Shown here one piece after another: positions 1 through 6,682 of a stretch of 22,567 nucleotides of DNA; position 1 is the first letter of the stretch; each line of letters begins with the position of its first letter. The notes under the pieces are model-generated. The model was not told the origin of the DNA, did not search any database, and was given only the letters and a program-made list of their open reading frames with translations. The DNA is from a virus. The translations under genes were made by a program, and so were the position numbers. The stretch spans positions 1 to 22,567 of IMG/VR virus record IMGVR_UViG_3300031741_000023; one strand, given 5' to 3'.

Positions 1-134
1 GACAAACCCTGCATCGTTTCCAGATTCTTTGTCGTAGTAGGAGCCCCAGCAGCCTTCGATCCAATTTGACCGAATTCACCTGTTCCACCTGTCGACCCGA
101 AAATCTTCTGTACTGCTCTCGTTAAAAGGCCCAT
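1..134 (-). CDS. Probable tail fibre or fibre-adaptor protein, N-terminal part only
   Basis: The first 44 codons of a gene that runs off the left edge. The protein begins MGLLTRAVQKIFGS and continues with a Gly/Ser/Thr-rich stretch containing FGQIGSKAAG, then a segment ending NLETMQG. This start resembles the N-terminus of myophage tail fibre proteins that open with a short helix followed by an FGxxGS motif; that comparison is from memory of the family. The ATG is preceded by GAGAGG at 5 nt spacing. The ATG 5 nt upstream is rejected because its frame closes after five codons. It follows the DUF2612 baseplate gene by 12 nt, the usual place for the receptor-binding fibre. The receptor-binding part lies outside the window, so specificity cannot be judged. 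Confidence 0.55.
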   Translation of the reverse strand, partial: MGLLTRAVQKIFGSTGGTGEFGQIGSKAAGAPTTTKNLETMQGL

Positions 135-146
135 ATCATCCTCTCG

Positions 147-875
147 TTAATATGTTAAAAATGATCCGAACGGATCGTCTGCATACTTGATAAAACCCTG
201 CGAAAAGTCTGCCGGTGAATCAGCATCATATTTCTGCATTGAAAAAATGTTTTCGATATCTGGTACGAAACTGACCTCCAGCCCGACCGCTGCTGGTTTC
301 GGTATCGCATCCTGAGAAACTGCAATCTCAGTAATTCTTTCGATATCACTATCAAAAATATATGAGATTGTCATATCGAAATTGTCTGTAAAAATCACCT
401 GACCTGGAAAAAACTCGTCCAGGATATCATCGATCTCTCCTGCAGAATGATTGCTATTGTTCTGGGCAATTTTCAGCTTGACGAGGATCCGGAGTTCGCT
501 GTCCGTTAAACGATATGATGACTGAACATCCGAATCATACTTTAAAAATTGTGCGTCCGGAGGGTTTGGCTCTGCGTAAGGAATAAGACCAGCCACGCCC
601 GTATATGGCGTTGCCTCTGAATATTCTACGAAACCAAAATATGTCCTATCGAAGTCGACACCGACTGAAACACGATCAGCACCGGCATACTTCGCCAAGA
701 TATCAAGCTGTGCGCCGATTGATGTCTCTACGTTATATCCGTTTTCGACTGCCCTGATCAGGTCGTAAATCATTAAGGATCTGATTATCGCCATAACGGT
801 ACCCATGGCGTTCGGTTTGTTCCTGTACTGGAGTATCAGAAGATTTGCGTAATAGGCTATCAGTTCAGAATTCAT
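147..875 (-). CDS. Baseplate/tail protein of the DUF2612 family (gpI-like position)
   Basis: A 242-residue protein of the DUF2612 type, found in baseplate clusters of simple myophages directly after gpJ. The N-terminal helical part includes the stretch VETSIGAQLDILAKYAGADR (residues about 49-68), a segment typical of proteins that sit between gpJ and the tail fibre. The middle holds a Tyr/Pro-rich loop, then a helical region with LTDSELRILVKLKIAQNN, followed by a beta-rich C-terminus. Its ATG overlaps the gpJ stop as ATGA (872-875) and no good Shine-Dalgarno is visible, so translation is probably coupled to gpJ. The role is inferred: an outer baseplate component linking gpJ wedges to fibres. 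Family assignment is good; the exact structural role is less certain. Confidence 0.75.
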   Translation of the reverse strand: MNSELIAYYANLLILQYRNKPNAMGTVMAIIRSLMIYDLIRAVENGYNVETSIGAQLDILAKYAGADRVSVGVDFDRTYFGFVEYSEATPYTGVAGLIPYAEPNPPDAQFLKYDSDVQSSYRLTDSELRILVKLKIAQNNSNHSAGEIDDILDEFFPGQVIFTDNFDMTISYIFDSDIERITEIAVSQDAIPKPAAVGLEVSFVPDIENIFSMQKYDADSPADFSQGFIKYADDPFGSFLTY

Positions 876-2059
876 GTTATCGTGATATTGGCTGTATCAT
901 TTACGAAACGATTCTGAGGAGAGGTCACAGAAACTACCTCCACCCACGTTGCACCGTCATCAGAAACCTGCATTCCGGTCACCCGATATTGACTGTTCAG
1001 GTTTTTAAGGAAATCGGTTACATCGTCACCACCGGCATCCCCTCCTATTTGCCAAAAGAGGCCCTCGACAATTGCTGTCTTGACTGCGGCATCATCGATA
1101 AAACCACCACCGATCAATTCTAGCGAGAACCGGATATGAAGATCCTCAGAGCCTGGTTCATCATACTTTGACGTAAATAGAGTTCCATTCGGCCTGGTAA
1201 TATCAACCGTTTCGGCTCCTCTCATTCCTGAACCAGAGGATTTTTTCCGATAAATAATATTTCCAATTTCTTCTGGGTCTCCACCTTCCACGATACACCA
1301 AATCGTATGGGCTGGAGTACCATCACCATCGACTGCGTTGGTGTCATTCTCATAAACCCTGGCTATTGAAACCCCATCCAGGTTCCCCAGCGAGGCCTCG
1401 ATCCCATCCAAGTATCCGATTGAAGGGAGAGCTACAGAGCCCCGCCTGCGGACTTTGAGATTGGAGTCAGACTCCTCATTCACTCCGATTGACAGGGCTC
1501 CGGACGGATTGTTTATGCCAGTAATACCGGCAAGAACTGTCACAGGCTCCGTAATGGTGTTGAGCTGGACCTCGACTTCACCGATCTGAGCTGCCCGAAA
1601 TGTCAAATCCTGGGTGCCGGCTGCTACTATTGCAACAGAGTCCAGTAGAAAATACTCGGTTCCGGCATCATCTTTGACTGTAAAAAGATCAGCGACTGTG
1701 GGGTTGAGTTCATCGGATTGGGTATCGAGACCGATAAGATTCACAGCTGCATCTGTAACAATTTCTACCGGGGTCAGTGTATATGTTCCACCGTTTCTAG
1801 TGATCCCGTTGAGTGCTACACGCTGATCGAGTACCCTTCCGAGAGCCTGGTCCGGATCAAAGTTTGCGTTTACCTGGCTGATCACTTCCCGAAGGTCAAC
1901 TCCCCCCTGGGCATAAATATTAATTTGTTGCCCATCCTGGGAGTTCTGATCGATATTAATGTCTGGGCCGTAGATATCCTGGAAGTCAGAAACGATTTCT
2001 GCTCTGATCTCTTCCAGTGTCTTTACCTGTAGCCCGTCCTCATTTAGTTCATCCACCAT
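872..2059 (-). CDS. Baseplate wedge protein, gpJ family
   Basis: A 395-residue protein of the phage baseplate J family (P2 gpJ / T4 gp6 class), which forms the ring of wedge subunits that opens when the sheath contracts. The N-terminus has the characteristic helix LEEIRAEIVSDFQDIYG (residues 15-31). A beta-rich core follows, and the most conserved block, VRRRGSVALPSIGYLDGIEA, lies at about residues 203-222. It starts 2 nt after the stop of the preceding gene with only a weak upstream purine run (GGA), and it shares an ATGA with the DUF2612 gene. Its length is normal for short-baseplate myophages, and nothing is truncated. Confidence 0.88.
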   Translation of the reverse strand: MVDELNEDGLQVKTLEEIRAEIVSDFQDIYGPDINIDQNSQDGQQINIYAQGGVDLREVISQVNANFDPDQALGRVLDQRVALNGITRNGGTYTLTPVEIVTDAAVNLIGLDTQSDELNPTVADLFTVKDDAGTEYFLLDSVAIVAAGTQDLTFRAAQIGEVEVQLNTITEPVTVLAGITGINNPSGALSIGVNEESDSNLKVRRRGSVALPSIGYLDGIEASLGNLDGVSIARVYENDTNAVDGDGTPAHTIWCIVEGGDPEEIGNIIYRKKSSGSGMRGAETVDITRPNGTLFTSKYDEPGSEDLHIRFSLELIGGGFIDDAAVKTAIVEGLFWQIGGDAGGDDVTDFLKNLNSQYRVTGMQVSDDGATWVEVVSVTSPQNRFVNDTANITIT

Positions 2060-2061
2060 AA

Positions 2062-3528
2062 TTATCCAATTGCGAATAGTTCTAAGTCAAATCTAGCGGA
2101 AACCGGTGTGTTGTTTGCCGAAACGGAGACACATTCCCAGAAAACCCATTCACCAGCTTCAACGGTAATTCCTCCTTTCTCATAAATTAAATTATCTTCC
2201 GGCCTATCGTTTGCGATAAAAGGGTCGTGCTTTGTGACAATTGTCCCATCTGTTCTTCTGATTCTCAGCCGCATTCCTGCTGTATTTGTACTGGATTCAA
2301 GCCTGCCATACCCGCAATGTGCCTTTGTAATCAACCCTGAGTGATCGTTCGGAACTCTCTGGCAAGCAATTTGCGTTTGGCCTTCTCCGATTTCAACAGT
2401 CGCGTAAATATCTGTTGAATTCATTACCTTTAGCTGTCCAGCGTTTTTGTTGCCTGTTCCACTTGTCAAGACTGATATCCTAAACACCCCGTAACCAATC
2501 GCTATTGTTACGGGCTCTGATCCCCTTAACGGCAGGACAACATCCTGAGATTTTCCATCAGAATCGTGATAATTGACTGTTACAGTGTGGGCTCCTGTTC
2601 CTACGACTGCGGCTGCGGCTCCCCAAGTCGTACTTAATACGGCGTTTGCCGCTCCCCATGCGGTATTGTCTGCTGTTTCTGTTGTTGCGATAGCTGTCAA
2701 TGCGTGTAAAACCATTGTATCGCCAGCCCCTTGATATGCCGAAGTAGGGGCTGCGTTCGCTGTCATTGCCGCTGCGTATAGAGTTCCTGCTCCAGTTCCC
2801 AAATTAATGGCTGCTATCAGGTTGTCAATTGTCTCTGAGGCTGAACCTCCGATCAAAACATTGCCATCGACATCCGTTAATACTGCCTGGAAAGTGTAAA
2901 CCTTAGACGCTATTGTCACGGTCTGGGTGTCGGCTGGTTGACCTGTCAAAGTTAAGATTCCGATTGCGATGGAAGTTGTGGCGATTGCTGTCCCTGTGTT
3001 GACATATAGCGTCATCGTATCACCGACTCCAATTACCGCATAAACCCCTGCGTCATTGGCTGTCATCGATGCTGCGTAATCTACACCGGCTCCAGCGGCC
3101 AGGTTGATTGCCGCTATCAAATTCTCGATCGATCCGTTGGCATCTGTTCCTATTTGAACATTCCCATCTACGTCTATCAGGGTTGTCTGGAAGGTATAAA
3201 CCTTCGTTCCGATCGTTACTGTCTCGGTGTCGTTGACTTGTGCCGCAAGTGTTAATGTCCCAATTGCCGCAACGTCATCTTCTGAGGTCGATTCCAATGT
3301 CAATGCTAATGGGGAGTCAATCCATTTGTATAGCTGGGTTGCCGCTTTGACCGGCCAGATCACTTGAACTCCTGCACTGATATCAGCGGTATCAATGTCC
3401 GGAGATGAACCCCACTTGTTGACAATATGCGCCACCGTTTTCCCTTGGCTGGCTGTTAGGTCAGAAATAGCCATCACCCTTTTCCCGTTCTGGAGTGTCA
3501 CCCAAGCATCCTTCAGACTGTCTGTCAT
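2062..3528 (-). CDS. Baseplate-associated structural protein with two 100-residue repeats, function unknown
   Basis: A 488-residue protein I cannot assign to a named baseplate component. It has an N-terminal domain (1-85), two tandem Thr/Ala/Ile-rich repeats with exact 100-residue period (about 89-188 and 189-288), a short Ala-rich linker with duplicated WGAA motifs, and a C-terminal beta-rich domain (about 313-488) containing GEGQTQIACQRVP and a final WVFWECVSVSA stretch. The GEGQT..A..VP pattern resembles C-terminal beta domains of phage virion surface proteins. The repeats contain VTIxxKVYTFQ, DVDGNVxIG and ENLIAAIN-type motifs, a module I recall as inserted in various phage structural proteins. 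It has a good Shine-Dalgarno (TAGGAG, 7 nt) and lies between the gp25-like wedge and gpJ, so a virion location is likely. It could be a baseplate decoration, spike or adhesin; low-complexity composition limits inference. Confidence 0.6.
   Translation of the reverse strand: MTDSLKDAWVTLQNGKRVMAISDLTASQGKTVAHIVNKWGSSPDIDTADISAGVQVIWPVKAATQLYKWIDSPLALTLESTSEDDVAAIGTLTLAAQVNDTETVTIGTKVYTFQTTLIDVDGNVQIGTDANGSIENLIAAINLAAGAGVDYAASMTANDAGVYAVIGVGDTMTLYVNTGTAIATTSIAIGILTLTGQPADTQTVTIASKVYTFQAVLTDVDGNVLIGGSASETIDNLIAAINLGTGAGTLYAAAMTANAAPTSAYQGAGDTMVLHALTAIATTETADNTAWGAANAVLSTTWGAAAAVVGTGAHTVTVNYHDSDGKSQDVVLPLRGSEPVTIAIGYGVFRISVLTSGTGNKNAGQLKVMNSTDIYATVEIGEGQTQIACQRVPNDHSGLITKAHCGYGRLESSTNTAGMRLRIRRTDGTIVTKHDPFIANDRPEDNLIYEKGGITVEAGEWVFWECVSVSANNTPVSARFDLELFAIG
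2665..3264 (-). repeat. Two tandem 100-residue (300 bp) protein-domain repeats
   Basis: Residues 89-188 and 189-288 of the 488-residue protein align without gaps. Shared elements recur exactly 100 residues apart: KVYTFQ (109/209), DVDGNV (119/219), NLIAAINL (136/236), GAG (146/246), MTAN (155/255), GDTM (169/269). At DNA level the copies have diverged, for example around 3196 and 2896, so the duplication is older than that in the tape-measure gene. Confidence 0.85.
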
Positions 3529-3537
3529 TTTTTTCTC

Positions 3538-3879
3538 CTAAAATGTTATTTTATCCACACCGAAAATGGTGGTAATCGTAGCACTCCCAGAATAGGCTCT
3601 GTCGCTGTTATCTAATGAAGACTCAAAAAGGTTTATTTTGATCACTCCTTCACTCTGCATAATGATCCTCTTTACATCGGAATCTAACAGACTTTTAGTC
3701 CCAACATCAAGCAGATTATTATAGTCGACCCCTTCGGCTACTGCGTAAAAGCAATCACCTTTCCAGCATTGTAGTCTGGTCTTGACGTTATGCATGATAG
3801 CGTCCCTGGTTGTGAGGTAGTCCGAAAGACCTTTCCCGAAGGTGAAGTCTCCAGTCGATGTTGCGTTTCTTATTATCAT
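3538..3879 (-). CDS. Baseplate wedge protein, gp25/gpW-like
   Basis: A 113-residue protein whose size and position between spike and gpJ fit the gp25-like wedge component that links the baseplate to the first sheath ring. It has an N-terminal FTFGKGLSDYLT segment and a central helical part with LDVGTKSLLDSDVKRIIMQSEGV, after which a beta strand pair closes the protein (TITTIFGVDKITF). The alternation of an early helix pair, an IxxxEGV turn and late strands is what this small family shows. The ATG overlaps the spike stop as ATGA and has GGAG at 8 nt. Sequence identity within this family is low, so the assignment leans on context as well as pattern. An alternative is a DUF2634-type wedge subunit. 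Confidence 0.65.
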   Translation of the reverse strand: MIIRNATSTGDFTFGKGLSDYLTTRDAIMHNVKTRLQCWKGDCFYAVAEGVDYNNLLDVGTKSLLDSDVKRIIMQSEGVIKINLFESSLDNSDRAYSGSATITTIFGVDKITF

Positions 3880-4682
3880 GATGCGTCTCCAGTAGTGTCT
3901 GGACCTTGACCACCAGCGTCATAGGGGTGGCTATGTTGAGTAGATTTCGTTCCATTTCCATCCACGATATCATTTCCGGATACTGAAGGAGGATTGGAAG
4001 GAGGAGCCACACCAGCACCAGGTTCCGGAGTTCCTGTATTAAATCCAAGGTTACCGAGACTAAAATGGCTCAAGAGGCTGATCGCTGTCGCTGCGTAATC
4101 TGCTATTATATCAACGAGTCCTTTGATGACTCCGGAAACCGTTAGAGTTCCCGTTATTTCAGTGTCGGCTATAATCTTAAACCCTGCCGGTGCAATTAGT
4201 TCGATCGATCCATCCTGTTTTAAAGATATTGAACACCCACTTTGCTCTGGTCCGAAAATCCTCATATCTGATCCGTCATAATCGAGAGCTTTTGCCCTGG
4301 GGTTTATCCCAACGATTGCGATTCCATCTGCGATATTGTGCTTTCTTGTGTCTGGAGGCAATGCCACGTTTGCTGTATCCCACCAATCATCGATATTTCT
4401 GTCGTTGAAAAGGACGATACAATAATCATCCTTTGCGATTGGCATGTCTATGTATGCTCCACCACCGTTTAGAACGAAATAAGGACAATCGATGAGGAGA
4501 GGATATTTTTTTGTTACTCCCCCCTGGAGCCTTCGCAAAAATTGGATCTTCAGTTCGACTGTTTGGTCATCGTTTACTTTTTGGATTTGCCCTATCTGTA
4601 CGCAGTTCATATTTGCGAATACGGTATCCCTGCTTTCTGCTAGTAGATCATCCAAGTCTGGGGGGTTTATGCTTTGTTCCAT
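3876..4682 (-). CDS. Baseplate puncturing spike, Gp138-N type
   Basis: A 268-residue central spike protein. The N-terminal domain (about 20-130) has the OB-like pattern of Gp138-type spikes: CVQIGQIQKVNDDQTVELKIQ, then a PLLIDCPYFVLNGGGAYIDMPI core and DYCIVLFNDRNIDDWWD. A beta-repeat part follows (GCSISLKQDGSIELIAPAGF, then ITGTLTVSGVIKG), typical of the trimeric beta-helix shaft. The C-terminus is Pro/Gly-rich and ends with QHSHPYDAGGQG, where His250-Ser-His252 matches the H-x-H motif that binds metal at the tip of phage spikes (established for P2 gpV and phi92 gp138). Good Shine-Dalgarno (AGGAG, 7 nt) and a TAATG overlap with the hub gene. Hub, plug and spike are adjacent, as expected for one needle assembly. 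Confidence 0.82.
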   Translation of the reverse strand: MEQSINPPDLDDLLAESRDTVFANMNCVQIGQIQKVNDDQTVELKIQFLRRLQGGVTKKYPLLIDCPYFVLNGGGAYIDMPIAKDDYCIVLFNDRNIDDWWDTANVALPPDTRKHNIADGIAIVGINPRAKALDYDGSDMRIFGPEQSGCSISLKQDGSIELIAPAGFKIIADTEITGTLTVSGVIKGLVDIIADYAATAISLLSHFSLGNLGFNTGTPEPGAGVAPPSNPPSVSGNDIVDGNGTKSTQHSHPYDAGGQGPDTTGDAS

Positions 4683-5533
4683 TAGCTTTTCTCCTGTAGT
4701 CCATCTGCGCCGAAATAGAGAGATAAAGTCGTTAACGCTGATCCGGAGGAGGCTCCAGAAATTTCAACATTGTGATTGAATCCCACTATTTTATATTGAC
4801 CGTTGTATCTGCTTTCAAGGCTTTCGATTTCGTATACTCTTCCGATTTGTACTTGGGGCTGGAATAGAACTTGAACATCCAAAAACGCCTCTCTCCTTTT
4901 TGGAGTTGATAAAAGGTCATCCGGATCAAGTTTGATTACTGAACCAGGGAGAACCTCATCGTCACCGAGTACGTTCAATACCTCTTTGTCGATAAAATAT
5001 TTCCCGCCTGTTTCCTGGGCCATCAACTCTGCTGATTGCCCGATTAATGCTTTGCCCCTGGGGCTCTCTCCTTCTGAAGGTCCTCCGAGAATCCCTGCGA
5101 CTACGTTGGGCATATTGTTAATGATCTGCTTCAGATGGTTCTGCTTCGGGGTGTTTTTCTGAACTGTCACGGAGGTAAAGCCGTTTTGTATTGCGTCCAT
5201 ACCGTCGAAACAATCCATTGTGGTTTTCCACTCTGTTCCCTGTTTTATTGAGAACGCTTCGTGAATGTTCCCGGTAAAAATCTCATGCAATCTGTTATTG
5301 TATCCAGCCTGCAATTGGACTCTCCAGTATTTTGCTATCGTAAATCGGTCTTTAAAAATCTGGTTTCTGGTTGGGGCTCCAAGGTTGATAACTTCGATGG
5401 AGGCTTTATTCGCTGATGCGAGAGTATTTCGTGTCACCCCGAATTTTATTGATAACGGGGGGGCAATCGTAAGTGGTTTTCCTGCTGGAGTGAATACGTC
5501 CAGCCGGTAGGTTCTCCCAAATTTACCCTTCAT
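4682..5533 (-). CDS. Baseplate hub protein (gp27/gpD-like)
   Basis: A 283-residue hub protein that should form the trimeric or hexameric collar onto which the spike docks. The N-terminal beta barrel shows LSIKFGVTRNTLASANKASI followed by EVINL, the classical opening of hub proteins that describe a local field of interactions, and a second barrel contains WRVQLQAGYNNRLHEIFTG. The C-terminal part has GRVYEIESLESRYNGQYKIV and then GFNHNVEISG, the usual ending of the gp41-type hub of E217-like phages. It overlaps the plug gene by 11 nt and has no clear Shine-Dalgarno, so coupling to the plug gene is likely. Neighbours (plug before, spike after) support the call. No lysozyme or peptidase domain is fused to it. 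Confidence 0.75.
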   Translation of the reverse strand: MKGKFGRTYRLDVFTPAGKPLTIAPPLSIKFGVTRNTLASANKASIEVINLGAPTRNQIFKDRFTIAKYWRVQLQAGYNNRLHEIFTGNIHEAFSIKQGTEWKTTMDCFDGMDAIQNGFTSVTVQKNTPKQNHLKQIINNMPNVVAGILGGPSEGESPRGKALIGQSAELMAQETGGKYFIDKEVLNVLGDDEVLPGSVIKLDPDDLLSTPKRREAFLDVQVLFQPQVQIGRVYEIESLESRYNGQYKIVGFNHNVEISGASSGSALTTLSLYFGADGLQEKS

Positions 5534-5876
5534 CTCGTATGCTCACATAAAAGTCCTGCACCTCGACGACCTCCTCTGGAGTTAATAAGTACATCGTCAC
5601 CCTTCCTGTTGAGAAATCGTTCACCAAAAAGGGATCTCCACCACCTTCGGTAATAACGGCCAACCCGAATGGGATAATGTTTTCGTATTGGGAGAGGAGG
5701 TTCGGGGAAGAAAAAATTCGATTCCCTTTCAGCGAGAAGTCTCCCCACTCGATTCCCATTTTCCATTCCTGGGTTGAGGCATTGAAGGCCAGCGTCATCG
5801 AAATAGGATCTCCATTATCTGCTGTGGTTCCAATTTTCTGTGTTCCGGTAGCCCGTATTCCTTCCAACTGTTTCAT
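5523..5876 (-). CDS. Baseplate plug protein (DUF6983 / Pam3 gp18-like)
   Basis: A 117-residue protein of the small plug family that seals the end of the tail tube inside the hub. The diagnostic features are ISMTLAFNASTQEWKMGIEW near the N-terminus, then a LSQYENIIPFGLAVI stretch and a C-terminal beta strand pair in TGRVTMYLLTPEEV. Its position between the Dit-like protein and the hub is the usual one. The ATG overlaps the preceding stop (AGATGA) with a GGGGTG purine run upstream. Family membership is from remembered pattern; the size matches. Confidence 0.7.
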   Translation of the reverse strand: MKQLEGIRATGTQKIGTTADNGDPISMTLAFNASTQEWKMGIEWGDFSLKGNRIFSSPNLLSQYENIIPFGLAVITEGGGDPFLVNDFSTGRVTMYLLTPEEVVEVQDFYVSIRDEG

Positions 5877-6682
5877 CTAATCACCCCCGAATATTTTGAT
5901 ATTTTGAACAATAACGACGAGCTTTTCTCCTGGCCTCGGATGTCACCTTGATCCTCTTCGGGAGCCGATTGCACCTCCTCTCTGACAGGAAACTGATTTT
6001 TATCGAAGTTTGCGGTTTTGATTTTCGATATTCTTAACTGTTTGAGAGTGACTGAAACATCAGATATTCCGTTCGTGGTTCCATCCTGGGAGAACGATAT
6101 TGCCTGGATTGTCATGTCGTCGTAAAATTCCCACGGAGTCTGGACCGATAAAAGAACCTCATCACCCAGGGCCGCAAGTTGTCGAAATGCTTTTTGTTGG
6201 GCGCTCTCTTCTGGGCCTTCACCATCGAAAAAACCGATTATGTTTTGAGCCTTGTCCAGTGTCTGGTTAATAGCTGATACAGCCGATTGAGCCTGTTGTA
6301 CGACTCTCTGTATCTCCTGGACTGCTCCCGGTGTTGCATCACCGAGATAGGCTTCAACCGTTTCTAATCGGTTTGATATTTCCTGAACTGCGCCTTCGAC
6401 TCCCTGCTTTCCAACATAAACGAGCTCTCCAATGAATCCGGAAAGTGTTATGATTATCGGTTTTTTGACTTTGTGATCGTTCAAGAAAGAATTGCTTTCG
6501 GTATAGTGGTCCGTTATATCCCAATCCAATCTGATCGAATCACTGTCCTCGATGTCGAAAAGAAAACCTGTGATACCCTTGACAGACTTAGGGCTCAGAA
6601 GTGTGTTCGCCTTGTTATCCAAATAGGACCTGGCATCACTGATCCCTGAATTTGCGCTTTGTGCTATTGATCCGAAACTCAT
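5873..6682 (-). CDS. Dit-like distal tail/baseplate protein
   Basis: A 269-residue protein with a Dit-like N-terminal beta domain: GFLFDIEDSDSIRLDWDITD and a PIIITLSGFIGELVY block at about residues 38-88. The middle (about 95-155) is helical, with coiled-coil-like heptads (VEGAVQEISNRLETVEAYL, VQEIQRVVQQAQSAVSAINQ). The second beta part holds TPWEFYDDMTIQAISFSQDG and SDVSVTLKQLRISKI, typical of the Dit-like family that links the last tube ring to the hub. A hydrophilic, acidic and Ser-rich tail ends the protein. Start chosen because GAGGA lies 7 nt upstream and the ATG forms a TAATG overlap with the tape-measure stop. Confidence 0.72.
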   Translation of the reverse strand: MSFGSIAQSANSGISDARSYLDNKANTLLSPKSVKGITGFLFDIEDSDSIRLDWDITDHYTESNSFLNDHKVKKPIIITLSGFIGELVYVGKQGVEGAVQEISNRLETVEAYLGDATPGAVQEIQRVVQQAQSAVSAINQTLDKAQNIIGFFDGEGPEESAQQKAFRQLAALGDEVLLSVQTPWEFYDDMTIQAISFSQDGTTNGISDVSVTLKQLRISKIKTANFDKNQFPVREEVQSAPEEDQGDIRGQEKSSSLLFKISKYSGVIR

